Source of the DNA: an uncultured Granulosicoccus sp.
GTDB taxonomy: Bacteria; Pseudomonadota; Gammaproteobacteria; Granulosicoccales; Granulosicoccaceae
DNA: 64,000 bases
NCBI GenBank assembly: GCA_947492525.1
Contig: CANLNQ010000013.1
Coordinates: forward strand, 1 to 64,000
Reading direction: 5' to 3'
The notes under the pieces were generated by a model. That model made no database searches. It was given only the letters and a program-made list of their open reading frames with translations, and was not told where the DNA came from. Below are positions 37,260-48,295 of this stretch, piece by piece; the stretch's first letter is position 1, and the number at the start of each line of letters is the position of its first letter. The position numbers and the translations under genes were made by a program.

Positions 37260-38510
37260 ATGAAACACTTGCTGACGCCATCGTCGGATGTGCCGCAGGC
37301 TCCGGTCTTTCCGTTGACACATCATCGACCCGAATTCCTGCAGGACAAGGCACGCAGTACACGCTACAAGCTCTGGGAGTTGCAGAGCTGCTGGCATTGC
37401 ATGGTGGTCGGTACCTGTCTGACGCTGGCGGAAGTCCGGCAGCAAGCCGGCAAGGCCGGATTGGAGATCAGGCAAGCCAGTGACTATGCCATCCATCAAC
37501 TGGCGGTAGAGAACGCGGAGAACGGCAAGCACGCCTTGTCCCAACGCCTGCAGAAACTGCTGGAGCGAAAGTTCGCAGTCACCGTCAAACAGTTTCGCTC
37601 GGCCAGAGACGAGAGCGCGCTGCTGTCCCAGTGGGAAAGTGGCTGGCAATCCGGCCAGGTAGCTGCCAGCCTGTGGGCCCTGATCACGCACCCACTGGCA
37701 ACCCGCGCCATTATTCTCGACGTTTTCGGGCAGGTCCACATGATGTCGCATCTCTCCGGCGCCAGCACCTGCGTGGATCGTGGCCGACTGCAGGAACAGG
37801 AACGTCAGCTGTCAACACTGGACAAGGAACTGCAGTCGCTGCGACTGCGCCACGAACAGACCAGCCAGGCCCTGCAGGAACAGACTCGACAGACCGATGC
37901 ACTGCAGCTGGAAAACGGGAAACTGCTCAGCCAGTTGCACGCCTTGAGTTCTCGTGATCCTTCCGAGCCTGGTATACAGGCCGGAAACCGTTCCCGACAG
38001 GCAGCGGCCGAGCAGCAAAACAGTCACTTGCAGAACAAGGTCGAGCAACTGCAGCGCCAACTTGCCGCAGAACAGCACGACAGGCAGCAACTTCAGATGG
38101 ATGTGCAGCGTCTCGAGCATTTACTGGAGACGCGCCTTGAACCCCTGGCGGAAGATGATCCGGACGCGTGGCAGCCCGATGACTGCCCTGCCGCTCGAGA
38201 CCTGAAGCTGTGTGGCCAATGTGTGCTCTATCTGGGCGGCAAGACACAGCAGCGTCGACACTTTCAGGCGCTGGTGGAGTCTTGCGAGGGTCGCTTCCTG
38301 CATCATGACGGCGGACGCGAAACCTGCCCGCACCGCATCTCCGAACTGGTCAGTCAGGCCGATGTGGTCATGTGCCCTACCGACTGCATCAGTCACAGCG
38401 CCATGCAGAAAGCACGGACGCTGTGTGCAAAGCAGGACAAACCGATGGTTTTCATGCAGCGTTCCAGCCTGTCAGCCTTCACACGCAGCCTCTACGAAAC
38501 ACTCAGCTGA
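37260..38510 (+). CDS. DUF2325-domain coiled-coil protein
   Basis: A 416-aa protein of unknown function. The N-terminal region has clustered Cys/His (C44, C47, C53 in [10 protein letters not shown]) and [12 protein letters not shown], conserved in proteobacterial members as I recall. A coiled coil runs from about 180 to 305. The C-terminal DUF2325 domain (about 318-410) has [13 protein letters not shown] and [10 protein letters not shown]. The clustered cysteines suggest metal or redox sensing. It is the second gene behind the Fur-type promoter, so iron limitation should induce it. The 3' end overlaps tdk by 8 bp (convergent). Confidence 0.82.
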   Translation: MKHLLTPSSDVPQAPVFPLTHHRPEFLQDKARSTRYKLWELQSCWHCMVVGTCLTLAEVRQQAGKAGLEIRQASDYAIHQLAVENAENGKHALSQRLQKLLERKFAVTVKQFRSARDESALLSQWESGWQSGQVAASLWALITHPLATRAIILDVFGQVHMMSHLSGASTCVDRGRLQEQERQLSTLDKELQSLRLRHEQTSQALQEQTRQTDALQLENGKLLSQLHALSSRDPSEPGIQAGNRSRQAAAEQQNSHLQNKVEQLQRQLAAEQHDRQQLQMDVQRLEHLLETRLEPLAEDDPDAWQPDDCPAARDLKLCGQCVLYLGGKTQQRRHFQALVESCEGRFLHHDGGRETCPHRISELVSQADVVMCPTDCISHSAMQKARTLCAKQDKPMVFMQRSSLSAFTRSLYETLS

Positions 38511-39108
38511 CGGCCTTCGGGCTCGGGCTTGCAGCATCCATCAGTTGCCGATAGTGGCGTCGACACTTGGAGACGTAACGATCATTGCCGCCGATTTCCA
38601 CTTGTGCGCCGGCGGCCACCGCCTGACCTGAGGCATCGAGCCTGACTGTCATCGTCGCCTTTCTGCCACAGGTACACACGGTCTTCAACTCCTGCAACTT
38701 GTCAGCGATGGCCAACAGGCGTGAAGAGCCCGGAAACATCTCTCCCTGAAAGTCGGTACGGATGCCGAAACACAGAACCGGGATATCCAGTTCATCCACC
38801 ACTCGGGCCAACTGATCCACCTGAGCACGTGACAGAAACTGCGCCTCGTCGATCAGCACACAGGCCAGCGCGCCTGCATCGTGCTGAGTGCCGACTGCGC
38901 TCAGAAACTCCGTGTCGGCATCGAACAGCAGAGCGTTTTCCTGCAAACCGATTCTGGAGCGGATGAAGCCGCGGCCATATCGATCATCTATGGCGGCGGT
39001 GTACAGGCTGACCTGCATGCCCTGTTCGCGGTAATTGTGCGCCGACTGCAGCAAGGCGGTGGATTTGCCGGCATTCATGGCCGAGTAATAGAAGTAGAGT
39101 TGAGCCAT
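38503..39108 (-). CDS. tdk: Thymidine kinase
   Basis: Phosphorylates thymidine with ATP in the salvage pathway. It is a type II enzyme of 201 aa with P-loop SAMNAGKST (residues 9-17), Walker B LIDEAQFL and zinc cysteines in CTCGRK and later SKCRRHY. ATG 39108 (MAQLYFYYS) matches the family start. It lies 7 bp after the FucU/RbsD gene, so the two are likely cotranscribed. Confidence 0.96.
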   Translation of the reverse strand: MAQLYFYYSAMNAGKSTALLQSAHNYREQGMQVSLYTAAIDDRYGRGFIRSRIGLQENALLFDADTEFLSAVGTQHDAGALACVLIDEAQFLSRAQVDQLARVVDELDIPVLCFGIRTDFQGEMFPGSSRLLAIADKLQELKTVCTCGRKATMTVRLDASGQAVAAGAQVEIGGNDRYVSKCRRHYRQLMDAASPSPKAVS

Positions 39109-39115
39109 GTCGTGA

Positions 39116-39568
39116 TCAGTCCTTCGGCGCAATCACACCCTTGGTCAGGATGAAGCACCCAAAGAATCGCGGCTCTCCGCTGGCGATGACGGCATAGGCC
39201 TTCTTGGCTTCTTCGTAGAATGCAAAGCGCTCGACGGGCACCAGTGGAAACGATTCGGTTTCGTGAGTGTCGATGATCGCCTGCACTTCCTGTTGGACGG
39301 CCGGGCGCTCATCGGGGGAACCGACCACTGCCATGCAACGCGCCGCGTCATCCACGAAGGTATCCAATGGCATGAGCGACAGAACAGCATCGGCAACCGC
39401 TGGTGTGCTGGCACCATCGATACGCAACAAGCGGCCCAGAGTCGTCTGACGCGCAACACTCTCACCCGGGAAGTTCGCATCACAGAGAACCAGAGTATCG
39501 CCATGGCCCATGGCAGCCAGCGCATGCAGTATGTCGGCGTTCAGCAGAGGATGGATGGTTTTCAACAC
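39116..39568 (-). CDS. RbsD/FucU-family sugar mutarotase
   Basis: Interconverts sugar anomers; 150 aa, closest in appearance to FucU (L-fucose mutarotase). Visible motifs: [19 protein letters not shown] with the conserved His, and [20 protein letters not shown]. There is no fucose or ribose operon around it. It is followed closely by tdk. Confidence 0.88.
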   Translation of the reverse strand: MLKTIHPLLNADILHALAAMGHGDTLVLCDANFPGESVARQTTLGRLLRIDGASTPAVADAVLSLMPLDTFVDDAARCMAVVGSPDERPAVQQEVQAIIDTHETESFPLVPVERFAFYEEAKKAYAVIASGEPRFFGCFILTKGVIAPKD

Positions 39569-39641
39569 GGTGATCGCAAGCTCTCGAGTGCAGGGAAAGC
39601 AGCCACACTAAACGCAGCGTTTGCACAGTGCAAGCGAGCCG

Positions 39642-40904
<1,263 letters not shown>

Positions 40905-41011
40905 GCCCCATTATCGGCAGTTCGCCGCTTGCCACGATGTGAAGTCGGGAGCATCATGGCAAGACCGGGTGTGAACCGGTCGATCGTACGACAGTTGTCC
41001 CATGCGCCGGC

Positions 41012-43483
41012 TCAGCGCGATATCCGGAACTCCACCTGCAAGCTGGCATTCTGGCTCGGCAGATCGTGATCCCGTGCCAGAAAGGTGAAGATGTAGCCAG
41101 GCTCGGCGTCAGCGGGCACCAGCCACCTGAAGGTACGGGTACCGTCACCGTTGTCATCCAGGCTGGCATTGGACGGCGGATTCAGGATCGTCAATCCCGG
41201 CGGCACACCATCAGGGTCATCAGCCACGATACGCAAGGCGACCTGTTCACCCACGCGCGCCTGCTGCATGGCGACAGGTCTGAATACAGGGGAGGAACCC
41301 GACTCGCTCGGGGCGCGATCCGGTGCCGCTACGGCGTCCGGGTTCTGACTTCCCGCCGGCTCTGCCGCACCACGCACTTGAATGATCATCGACTGAGTCG
41401 TTCGCAGCGTTGCATCAAGTGCATCAATGGCCACCAGCTCGACCACGGATTCTGCACTGGCCGTGGCCGGCACCTGCCATGTCAGCTCCAGCTGCCCGTT
41501 GCCCAGACTGCGAATCTGCATTCCCGCCGGGATGGCACCGACCGTCACGCTGGGAAAGGTGCCATCGTCATCACTGGCGGTCAGGCTCATTCGAAACATC
41601 TCGCCAACGCGCACCTCGGGGCTTGTCAGCGTGTTGAAGCGCGGCGCCACGTTGATGGCCGTGCCCTCTTCCACCGTGGTATCGCTCTGATTCTGATGCG
41701 TGATGAGAACCACCCAGTCCTCCCCCTGCGCGTAAGGCGGTGCACCCAACCGCAGAGCGCTGCTGGCCGGCAGATCCCGGGCTCCCTGTATCATCTGCCC
41801 GTTGCGAGGATCGAACCATCGTTGTTCAAAGCGTCCTTCCGCACTGCCGATATCGAGAGACTCCATACCGTTGGCAGCAGGCAGATAGACGGCATACACC
41901 TGCCCTGTCAAGGCAAAGACTTCGGCACCACCGTAGTTCTCACTGTCTCCACTGAGACGCCAGTCGGCGGGTTCCATGCGCCAGAACGGCAACTCCCGCA
42001 CCATCATTTCGCGCGCCAGTCTCATCTGCTGCCACATGCCTTCGCGTTGACGAAAATCTCCCGCATCGATATCGCCCCCCACGGGCTGTGGTTCGTAGCC
42101 GAAATACCATTCGATATTCCCGCCGCTGAACAACACGTCATAGAGAATCTGCTTGCGCCGCTCCTCGGTCGTGTCGGCGGAAAGACCATTCGTGTTCTCG
42201 TCCATGTCCAGCACCCAGGGACGACCCGCATTGGCGGACTGGCTTCGCCACTGTTCGACAAACTGACCGGCGAACTGCTCATCGTATTGAATGGAACTGG
42301 CGCTGTAGCGACTATCGCCGATGATCTCGCCATAGCGATAGAACTGGTTGATATGCGTATGTACGGCTATCGGCTTGCCGCTCCAGTCCAGCGCCTGCAG
42401 GTAGTCGGCATGCTTGTCCAGCTCGACCCGTGGAAAGTCGTTCTCCTCGCCCAGATTCCACTTGGCCGCCAGCAGATAGGAGAAACGCGCGACCAGCTCT
42501 CTGAAGAACAGTTTGCGCTGCACACCCAGCTGTCCATCGTCCAGCCACTGCTCATTGGCTTCTTCGGTTTCACTCAGCACGATGTTCAGGGCAATACCCT
42601 GCTCCTGGGCATGACTGAACACCTGGGTCCACTGGTGCAGTTTGCTGATGTCGTAGTGCGTATTGTCGTGATGACTTCTGGACGCACCGACGAAGGGGTA
42701 GGTTTCCTGTCCGTCTCCGCCGAGGTTCATGGGCAGGAAGTAGACCGAGTTGACGCCCTGATCGCCGAGGTAGTTGAGCGCACCGATCAGGCCGCGGCTA
42801 TCCGCTCCCGTCTGGGAATGAGCGAACAGGGGATCCCCATCGCGAAAATCCCCTCGATGCGCCGCATAGTCATGCACGAAATTGTCACCCTGACCACCCT
42901 GGTCCTGGGTGCCATCGATGCCACCGAAGCCCATCAGGTTCTCGGGACTGTCGGTACCGCCCTTTATCCAGTAGGAGCCGTCACGAAATTTCAGATAGTG
43001 ATTGCCGACGTATTCCAGCCTGCCCTGGCGCAGGAATCCGGGCGCGTCCGATGGCGCTGCTTCGATCAGGAATTCCCCCCAGGCGCCGTCGAGTGGCAAC
43101 TCGCGTCCTTGCTCGGGATCCAGCTCGATCGCAATCTCGGTTCCCTGGTGCAATCTTGCCTGATAGCTCCAGGTGCCTGTTTCATCTGCCGAGAATCTCG
43201 CTCGCCAGATAGTGCCACGCCCATGACCGTCTCCATTACCTGCGAAGAAGCCGGGAATGCGCGTGACCTGACCTGCAGGGCTGGTCAATTCCACCGTCAG
43301 GCGGTAATCCAGAAAGGGATTGATCGTGGTATCGGACTCATCTGCCAGAGGGCCAGTGAAATCGATCTCGACGGGGTGCCATTTGTACAGCTGCCCCTGA
43401 ACGGTGGCGGCCGACACCGGCAGACTCGCAAGGCTGGACAGCATGCACAGCAGCACGACGACGTTAGAACGGAAACAGGACAT
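41012..43483 (-). CDS. Secreted DUF5060 glycosidase-like protein with Ig-like repeats
   Basis: An 823-aa exported protein with a signal peptide ending in VSAA (about residue 26). Order: an N-terminal DUF5060 beta-sandwich (YKWHPVEIDFTGP), a TIM-barrel-like region (about 170-520) with candidate acidic residues in WNLGEEND (Glu about 346) and LDMDENTNG, a beta domain, and two Ig/cadherin-like repeats (about 610-700 and 740-820). It resembles bacterial glycoside hydrolases of the DUF5060/DUF4038 type; substrate unknown. The kelch gene follows 107 bp downstream. The 3' end has no sorting tail. Confidence 0.82.
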   Translation of the reverse strand: MSCFRSNVVVLLCMLSSLASLPVSAATVQGQLYKWHPVEIDFTGPLADESDTTINPFLDYRLTVELTSPAGQVTRIPGFFAGNGDGHGRGTIWRARFSADETGTWSYQARLHQGTEIAIELDPEQGRELPLDGAWGEFLIEAAPSDAPGFLRQGRLEYVGNHYLKFRDGSYWIKGGTDSPENLMGFGGIDGTQDQGGQGDNFVHDYAAHRGDFRDGDPLFAHSQTGADSRGLIGALNYLGDQGVNSVYFLPMNLGGDGQETYPFVGASRSHHDNTHYDISKLHQWTQVFSHAQEQGIALNIVLSETEEANEQWLDDGQLGVQRKLFFRELVARFSYLLAAKWNLGEENDFPRVELDKHADYLQALDWSGKPIAVHTHINQFYRYGEIIGDSRYSASSIQYDEQFAGQFVEQWRSQSANAGRPWVLDMDENTNGLSADTTEERRKQILYDVLFSGGNIEWYFGYEPQPVGGDIDAGDFRQREGMWQQMRLAREMMVRELPFWRMEPADWRLSGDSENYGGAEVFALTGQVYAVYLPAANGMESLDIGSAEGRFEQRWFDPRNGQMIQGARDLPASSALRLGAPPYAQGEDWVVLITHQNQSDTTVEEGTAINVAPRFNTLTSPEVRVGEMFRMSLTASDDDGTFPSVTVGAIPAGMQIRSLGNGQLELTWQVPATASAESVVELVAIDALDATLRTTQSMIIQVRGAAEPAGSQNPDAVAAPDRAPSESGSSPVFRPVAMQQARVGEQVALRIVADDPDGVPPGLTILNPPSNASLDDNGDGTRTFRWLVPADAEPGYIFTFLARDHDLPSQNASLQVEFRISR

Positions 43484-43809
43484 GAGCTACCCGGGTCAAT
43501 TGTCAACGATATACAACTTCCGATTATGTATGCAGCCGCCGCCCGGTGAGTCCCGTTCCACGCCAACTTGCCTTGCAACTTCCCCGTTTTGAGACATACA
43601 CCCCAGGGGCAGCACTGTATCGCCGCCGGTGTATTACGCAGCAGCGGAACACCATCACATAATGCAAATACGGCAACATCGAGCAGGTTTAATGTGCCAA
43701 GCAGCGGTCATTTCAATAAACATTCGAGGCGTACCGTCGATAACCAAGTAGTGACAACTGGCAGCCTGACTGCCGCTTCGAAGGGCGCAGACACTCGCGT
43801 ATACCGGCC
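43484..43809. other. Divergent intergenic region, 326 bp
   Basis: Lies between the DUF5060 gene and the exostosin-family gene. No gene or clear terminator was seen. TTGTCA at 43500-43505 followed by an AT-rich stretch could be part of a promoter for the plus-strand gene, but the -10 is poor. Confidence 0.5.
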
Positions 43810-44763
43810 ATGAAACTCCATCTCACTTCAGCCTATGCCACGCATACCGGTCTTGATGCATTGCTCGGGATCGCGTGCATGGACAGAACAGGGAGGCATC
43901 AGCTCTGCGCCGACCCTGACGAAGCCGATGCCATTCTGTTTGTCGAGAATACGCAATTCGATGACCTGCTCTTCCGTCAACTGCTGCACCATCCACTCGT
44001 CGTCCGCCACCCGGACAAGACGTACATGTACAACGAGATGGATCGACCCTGGGATGTGCTTCCGGGTCTCTATTGCTGCCTGACCAAGCGCCATCACGAC
44101 CCGGCAAGGCATCGACCGTTTGCCTATCTGTATTCACCCAATCCCTACGTCAGCAATATCCATACGCCGGATCGAGAGACGCGCTATCTGTTTTCCTTCA
44201 TGGGTTCCATGAGTCATGCCTGCCGGCGCCCGATCATGAAACTGCAACATCCGGATGCCCTGCTCAAGGACACCTCGGATTTCAATGTCTGGAACAGCGA
44301 ACCCGCTGAGCTGGAGGTACGAGGTCGGGAATACGCCAGTACGCTGGCCGCCAGCCAGTTCGTCCTCTGCCCACGCGGTATCGGAACCTCTTCAATCAGG
44401 CTTTATGAAACGCTTGAAGCCGGACGAGTACCGGTGATCATCTCGGATCAATGGGCTCCGCCACCCGAGATCGACTGGCAGTTCGCCATACAGGTAGAAG
44501 AACGGCGTATCGGCTCGATCCCGGGGCTGCTCTCGGCGCTGGAAGGCGAGGCAGCTGATCGCGGGCAGCAGGCACGTCAGGCCTGGCTTGATCACTATGC
44601 CCCTGACACGCTGTTCAATACCGTCGGCGATTCCCTGGCCTCACTGGTCGACTCCGCAGAGGGCAGACGACATCGCCGCCCGGGGTCACAGTTGAACAAG
44701 TGGCTGGTCAGTGGTGAGTTGCTGACGCGCAATGCAGCGCAGCGTCTATTGGGCAATCAATAG
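43810..44763 (+). CDS. Exostosin-family glycosyltransferase
   Basis: A 317-aa protein with the exostosin/GT47-like region FVLCPRGIGTSSIRLYETLE followed by GRVPVIISD, which binds the nucleotide-sugar in this family. Upstream is RYLFSFMGSM. It has no membrane segment, so it is probably cytoplasmic or peripheral. Its sugar and acceptor are unknown. It stands alone between the DUF5060 gene and the convergent pilU. Confidence 0.82.
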   Translation: MKLHLTSAYATHTGLDALLGIACMDRTGRHQLCADPDEADAILFVENTQFDDLLFRQLLHHPLVVRHPDKTYMYNEMDRPWDVLPGLYCCLTKRHHDPARHRPFAYLYSPNPYVSNIHTPDRETRYLFSFMGSMSHACRRPIMKLQHPDALLKDTSDFNVWNSEPAELEVRGREYASTLAASQFVLCPRGIGTSSIRLYETLEAGRVPVIISDQWAPPPEIDWQFAIQVEERRIGSIPGLLSALEGEAADRGQQARQAWLDHYAPDTLFNTVGDSLASLVDSAEGRRHRRPGSQLNKWLVSGELLTRNAAQRLLGNQ

Positions 44764-44790
44764 AACACGGGACACTGGCGGGAAACCGGT

Positions 44791-44845
44791 GGAAACCAAC
44801 CGGAAACCAACCGGAAACCAACCGGAAACCAACCGGAAACCAAAC
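44791..44845. repeat. Tandem repeat, 11-bp unit GGAAACCAACC, 4 perfect copies plus 1 variant
   Basis: Perfect copies start at 44791, 44802, 44813 and 44824; a fifth (44835) ends AAC. A related GGAAACCGGT lies just upstream. The array sits between two convergent stop codons (exostosin gene and pilU). Confidence 0.95.
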
Positions 44846-44946
44846 AGGCTGCCCTTTGTCATCACTACCGCCCGTATCGCACCGCTGATGCGACATCGAT
44901 ACCGGAAGCGGCATCGACGTGCAACATCAGCGCCGCCACGGCGACA

Positions 44947-46113
44947 TCATCCCGCCAGTCGCTGATCTCCGTCCTCGTCATCCTCGAGGCTCATCGTACT
45001 GGCAATCATGTCATCGACCGCGGATGAACTGCCGCCTTCGAGCTTGATTCGCAACCGCAGATCGTTGACCGAATCGGCGTTACGCATGGCTTCCTCGATC
45101 GTGATGGCATTCTCGCTGAGAAGATCGAACAGCGCCTGGTCGAATGTCTGCATGCCCTGATCCTTGCTCTTCTTCATGAGCCCCTTGATCTCGTGGACCT
45201 CGCCTTTCATGATCATGTCTGACATCAGCGGCGTGTTGAGCAGCACCTCCACGGCCGCGCGCCTGCCCTTGCCACTGGGGGTTGGCAGCAGACGCTGTGA
45301 GATGAAGGCCTTGACGTTCAGCGACAGATCCAGCAGCAACTGCTTGTGCCGGGTTTCCGGAAAGAAGTTGATGATCCGATCGAGCGCCTGATTGGTATTG
45401 TTGGCGTGCAGGGTTGCCAGACACAGATGCCCGGTTTCGGCAAAGGCGATGGCATGCTCCATGGTCTTCTGATCGCGTATCTCACCAATCAGGATGACAT
45501 CGGGCGCCTGCCGCAAGGTATTCTTCAGCGCTATCTCGAACGATTCGGTGTCCGTACCCACCTCTCGCTGCGTGACAATGCAACCCTTGTGGTGGTGCAC
45601 GAATTCCACCGGATCCTCGATCGTGATGATATGCCCGTTGGAGTTCTCGTTCCGGTAATCGATCATCGAGGCCAGACTGGTCGATTTACCCGAACCGGTG
45701 CCGCCGACAAAGATAACCAGACCCCGCTTGGTCATGGCGACCTGCGACAGGATATCCGGCATGTGAAGATCGGCGAAGCTGGGAATGTCGTTGGGAATGA
45801 TCCTCACCACCAGGCCGGCGCTACCGCGTTGCACCAGAGCGTTGACACGAAATCGCGAGATGTTCGGCAATGCGATCGCGAAATTGCATTCCTTGTGCTG
45901 TTTGAAGTCCGCACGTTCCGATTCCGTCATCAGACACTGAGCGAGAGCCAGCGTATGTTCGGCCGTCAGCTTCTTGTCCATGACCGGCGTCACCTTGCCG
46001 TGGATGCGCATGGAAGGCGCCGCCCCTGCAATGATGAACAGATCCGACCCGCCTTTCTTGTACAGACTGACCAGCAGCTCATCCATGAATCGCTTGGCGA
46101 CCTTCAAATCCAT
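44947..46113 (-). CDS. pilU: Twitching motility ATPase PilU
   Basis: PilT-like hexameric ATPase that assists type IV pilus retraction under load. Length 388 aa with Walker A GGTGSGKST (about residue 137), the Walker B region (DVILIGEIRDQ), the His-box GHLCLATLHANN and the PilU-type C-terminus RLRIKLEGG. It follows pilT on the same strand with a 122-bp gap. Confidence 0.95.
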   Translation of the reverse strand: MDLKVAKRFMDELLVSLYKKGGSDLFIIAGAAPSMRIHGKVTPVMDKKLTAEHTLALAQCLMTESERADFKQHKECNFAIALPNISRFRVNALVQRGSAGLVVRIIPNDIPSFADLHMPDILSQVAMTKRGLVIFVGGTGSGKSTSLASMIDYRNENSNGHIITIEDPVEFVHHHKGCIVTQREVGTDTESFEIALKNTLRQAPDVILIGEIRDQKTMEHAIAFAETGHLCLATLHANNTNQALDRIINFFPETRHKQLLLDLSLNVKAFISQRLLPTPSGKGRRAAVEVLLNTPLMSDMIMKGEVHEIKGLMKKSKDQGMQTFDQALFDLLSENAITIEEAMRNADSVNDLRLRIKLEGGSSSAVDDMIASTMSLEDDEDGDQRLAG

Positions 46114-46235
46114 AACCGTTTCCTCAAAACTGAATGTGCCGATAGTCCGATGACAGGTTCTGCCGGCGCCAGTATCAGCTGTCTGTCGCCTGGTTGAAAC
46201 GCGCCCCGGTCAATGCAGGGACAGCGCCTTGGCAC

Positions 46236-47273
46236 CTACATCAGGCTGTCGGGGTTCTGCGCCTTCTTGCGTGCTTCGGCCAGGTCGACCACACCGCGGT
46301 TCACCAGCTCCTTCAGGTTCTGATCCAGTGTCTGCATGCCATGCGCCTGACCGGTCTGAATGGCTGAGTACATCTGTGCGACCTTGTCCTCTCGAATCAG
46401 GTTTCGTATGGCTGGCGTACCGATCATGATCTCGTGGGCCGCCACTCGCCCCCCACCGGTCTTCTTCAACAGAGTCTGCGAGATGACAGCCCGGAGAGAC
46501 TCCGAGAGCATCGAGCGCACCATGGGTTTCTCGCCTGCGGGAAACACATCCACGATTCGATCCACGGTCTTGGCGGCGGAGCTTGTATGCAAGGTGCCGA
46601 ACACCAGGTGTCCGGTCTCGGCTGCGGTCAGGGCCAGGGAGATGGTTTCCATGTCACGCATCTCACCCACCAGAATCACGTCGGGATCTTCACGCAGGGC
46701 TGAACGCAGGGCTTCGGAAAAGCCGAAGGTATCTCGATGCACCTCGCGCTGATTGATCAGGCATTTCTTGCTTTCATGCACGAATTCGATCGGATCCTCG
46801 ATGGTCAGGATATGGCCCAGCTCGGAATCGTTCTTGTAATCCATCATGGCGGCCAGGGTCGTGGACTTGCCCGAACCGGTCGGGCCAGTGACCAGCACAA
46901 TACCGCGAGGCAGCGCCGAGATTTCCTGGAAGATGCGGGGAGCGCCCAGTTGCTCCAGTGTCAGCACCTCGGAAGGGATGGTCCGGAATACCGCACCGCA
47001 ACCCCGGTTCTGATTGAAGGCATTGACACGAAATCGGGCGGTATCGGGTATTTCGAAGGAAAAATCCGTCTCCAGCCTTTCTTCATAGTCCTTGCGCTGT
47101 TTGTCATTCATGATGTCATACACCATGGCCTGTACAGCGGCGTGATCAAGGGCCGGTACATTGACACGGCGCATGTCGCCGTCGACGCGTATCATCGGCG
47201 GCAGACCCGCTGACAGATGCATATCAGAGGCACCATTCTTGACGCCGAATGTCAGAAGTTGAGCGATATCCAT
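46236..47273 (-). CDS. pilT: Type IV pilus retraction ATPase PilT
   Basis: Drives pilus depolymerisation for twitching. It is 345 aa from ATG 47273 (MDIAQLLTF), the standard PilT start; the frame continues 81 codons upstream but without family similarity. Walker A GPTGSGKST (residues 130-138), GEMRDMETI, the His-box GHLVFGTLHTSS and the C-terminal AIRNLIRE motif needed for retraction are all intact. It is divergent from yggS, as in Pseudomonas. Confidence 0.97.
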   Translation of the reverse strand: MDIAQLLTFGVKNGASDMHLSAGLPPMIRVDGDMRRVNVPALDHAAVQAMVYDIMNDKQRKDYEERLETDFSFEIPDTARFRVNAFNQNRGCGAVFRTIPSEVLTLEQLGAPRIFQEISALPRGIVLVTGPTGSGKSTTLAAMMDYKNDSELGHILTIEDPIEFVHESKKCLINQREVHRDTFGFSEALRSALREDPDVILVGEMRDMETISLALTAAETGHLVFGTLHTSSAAKTVDRIVDVFPAGEKPMVRSMLSESLRAVISQTLLKKTGGGRVAAHEIMIGTPAIRNLIREDKVAQMYSAIQTGQAHGMQTLDQNLKELVNRGVVDLAEARKKAQNPDSLM

Positions 47274-47458
47274 GAATCTTGAACCTTGTTTGTTCGGGAT
47301 ACAGGCGATCACTGCGGCAGAAGCCTCGGAGATACCCGGCCACTGTGCTCGTACCTGCTTTACTTTCCTTGTGTCGGCCGCCGCTCCGTTTTTGTTAGCC
47401 TGTTGCTCGCATGGCATGTGGCACTGACGCAGAAACCTCTCCGCCGAGAACTTATAAC

Positions 47459-48181
47459 GTGAACACAGACACACCCCAGACAAGCACAAACCCGTCAACG
47501 GACGTTGCCTCGGCACTGGCCAAGGTGCAGGAGAACATCCGGATCCAGGCAGAACGCCATGGCAGAGCCCCGGACAGCGTTCAGCTACTGGCCGTCAGCA
47601 AGCGCAAGCCGGTGTCTGCCATCAAGACTGCCATTCAGGCCGGGCAGCGAGCCTTTGGCGAGAACTACGTGGATGAAGGCGTCGAGAAGATCCTTGCGCT
47701 GAACGATGCAACGCTGCAATGGCACTTCATAGGCGCCATACAGTCACGCAAGACGGCCAGTATCGCCGAGCACTTTCAATGGGCGCATGGCGTTGACCGA
47801 CTAAAGGTGGCCAGGCGCCTGTCCGAACAACGTCCAGAGGGAATGGCGCCGTTGAACATCTGTCTGCAAGTCAATACTGATAATGAAGCGGGAAAGGCCG
47901 GTGTCACGTTCGACGAGGTCTCGCAGCTGGCTGACAACTGTGCAGGGCTGGCGGGCATTTCGCTGCGCGGCCTGATGGCCATTCCTGCACCGCGTACCGA
48001 GTTCGAGCAGCAAAGAGCGGTTTTTGCACGTTTGCACGATTGCCTGGAATCACTCAAGCAGGCTCATCCGCAGATGGACACCCTGTCCATGGGAATGAGC
48101 GCCGACATGGAAGCTGCCATTGCCGAAGGGGCCACGCTGGTACGCATCGGTACCGCCATATTCGGTCAGCGCGATGTCTGA
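47459..48181 (+). CDS. YggS-family pyridoxal-phosphate homeostasis protein
   Basis: A PLP-binding TIM-barrel protein without known enzymatic activity that balances PLP and amino-acid pools. PLP lysine in LLAVSKRKP, then FGENYVDEG, WHFIGAIQSRK and the C-terminal SMGMSADMEAAI with IGTAIFGQR. I use GTG 47459 (240 aa), which matches family length. An ATG at 47411 would add 16 residues. Divergent from pilT. Confidence 0.94.
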   Translation: MNTDTPQTSTNPSTDVASALAKVQENIRIQAERHGRAPDSVQLLAVSKRKPVSAIKTAIQAGQRAFGENYVDEGVEKILALNDATLQWHFIGAIQSRKTASIAEHFQWAHGVDRLKVARRLSEQRPEGMAPLNICLQVNTDNEAGKAGVTFDEVSQLADNCAGLAGISLRGLMAIPAPRTEFEQQRAVFARLHDCLESLKQAHPQMDTLSMGMSADMEAAIAEGATLVRIGTAIFGQRDV

Positions 48182-48295
48182 CGGCTGCAGAGCCGTGCAA
48201 TCGCTGACAACAGAGGATACTGCAGTCATTCAAGCGGCCTCAGTAGAACAGGCAATCTTGGTAGACTACTCACCATCTTACAAGGGACATTCATC

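Noticed and set aside
41066-43549. 827-codon open frame on the plus strand
   Set aside because: It is antisense to the DUF5060 gene, whose protein has a signal peptide and recognisable domains. The plus-strand translation is His/Gly/Arg-rich without any domain; long antisense frames are common at this base composition.
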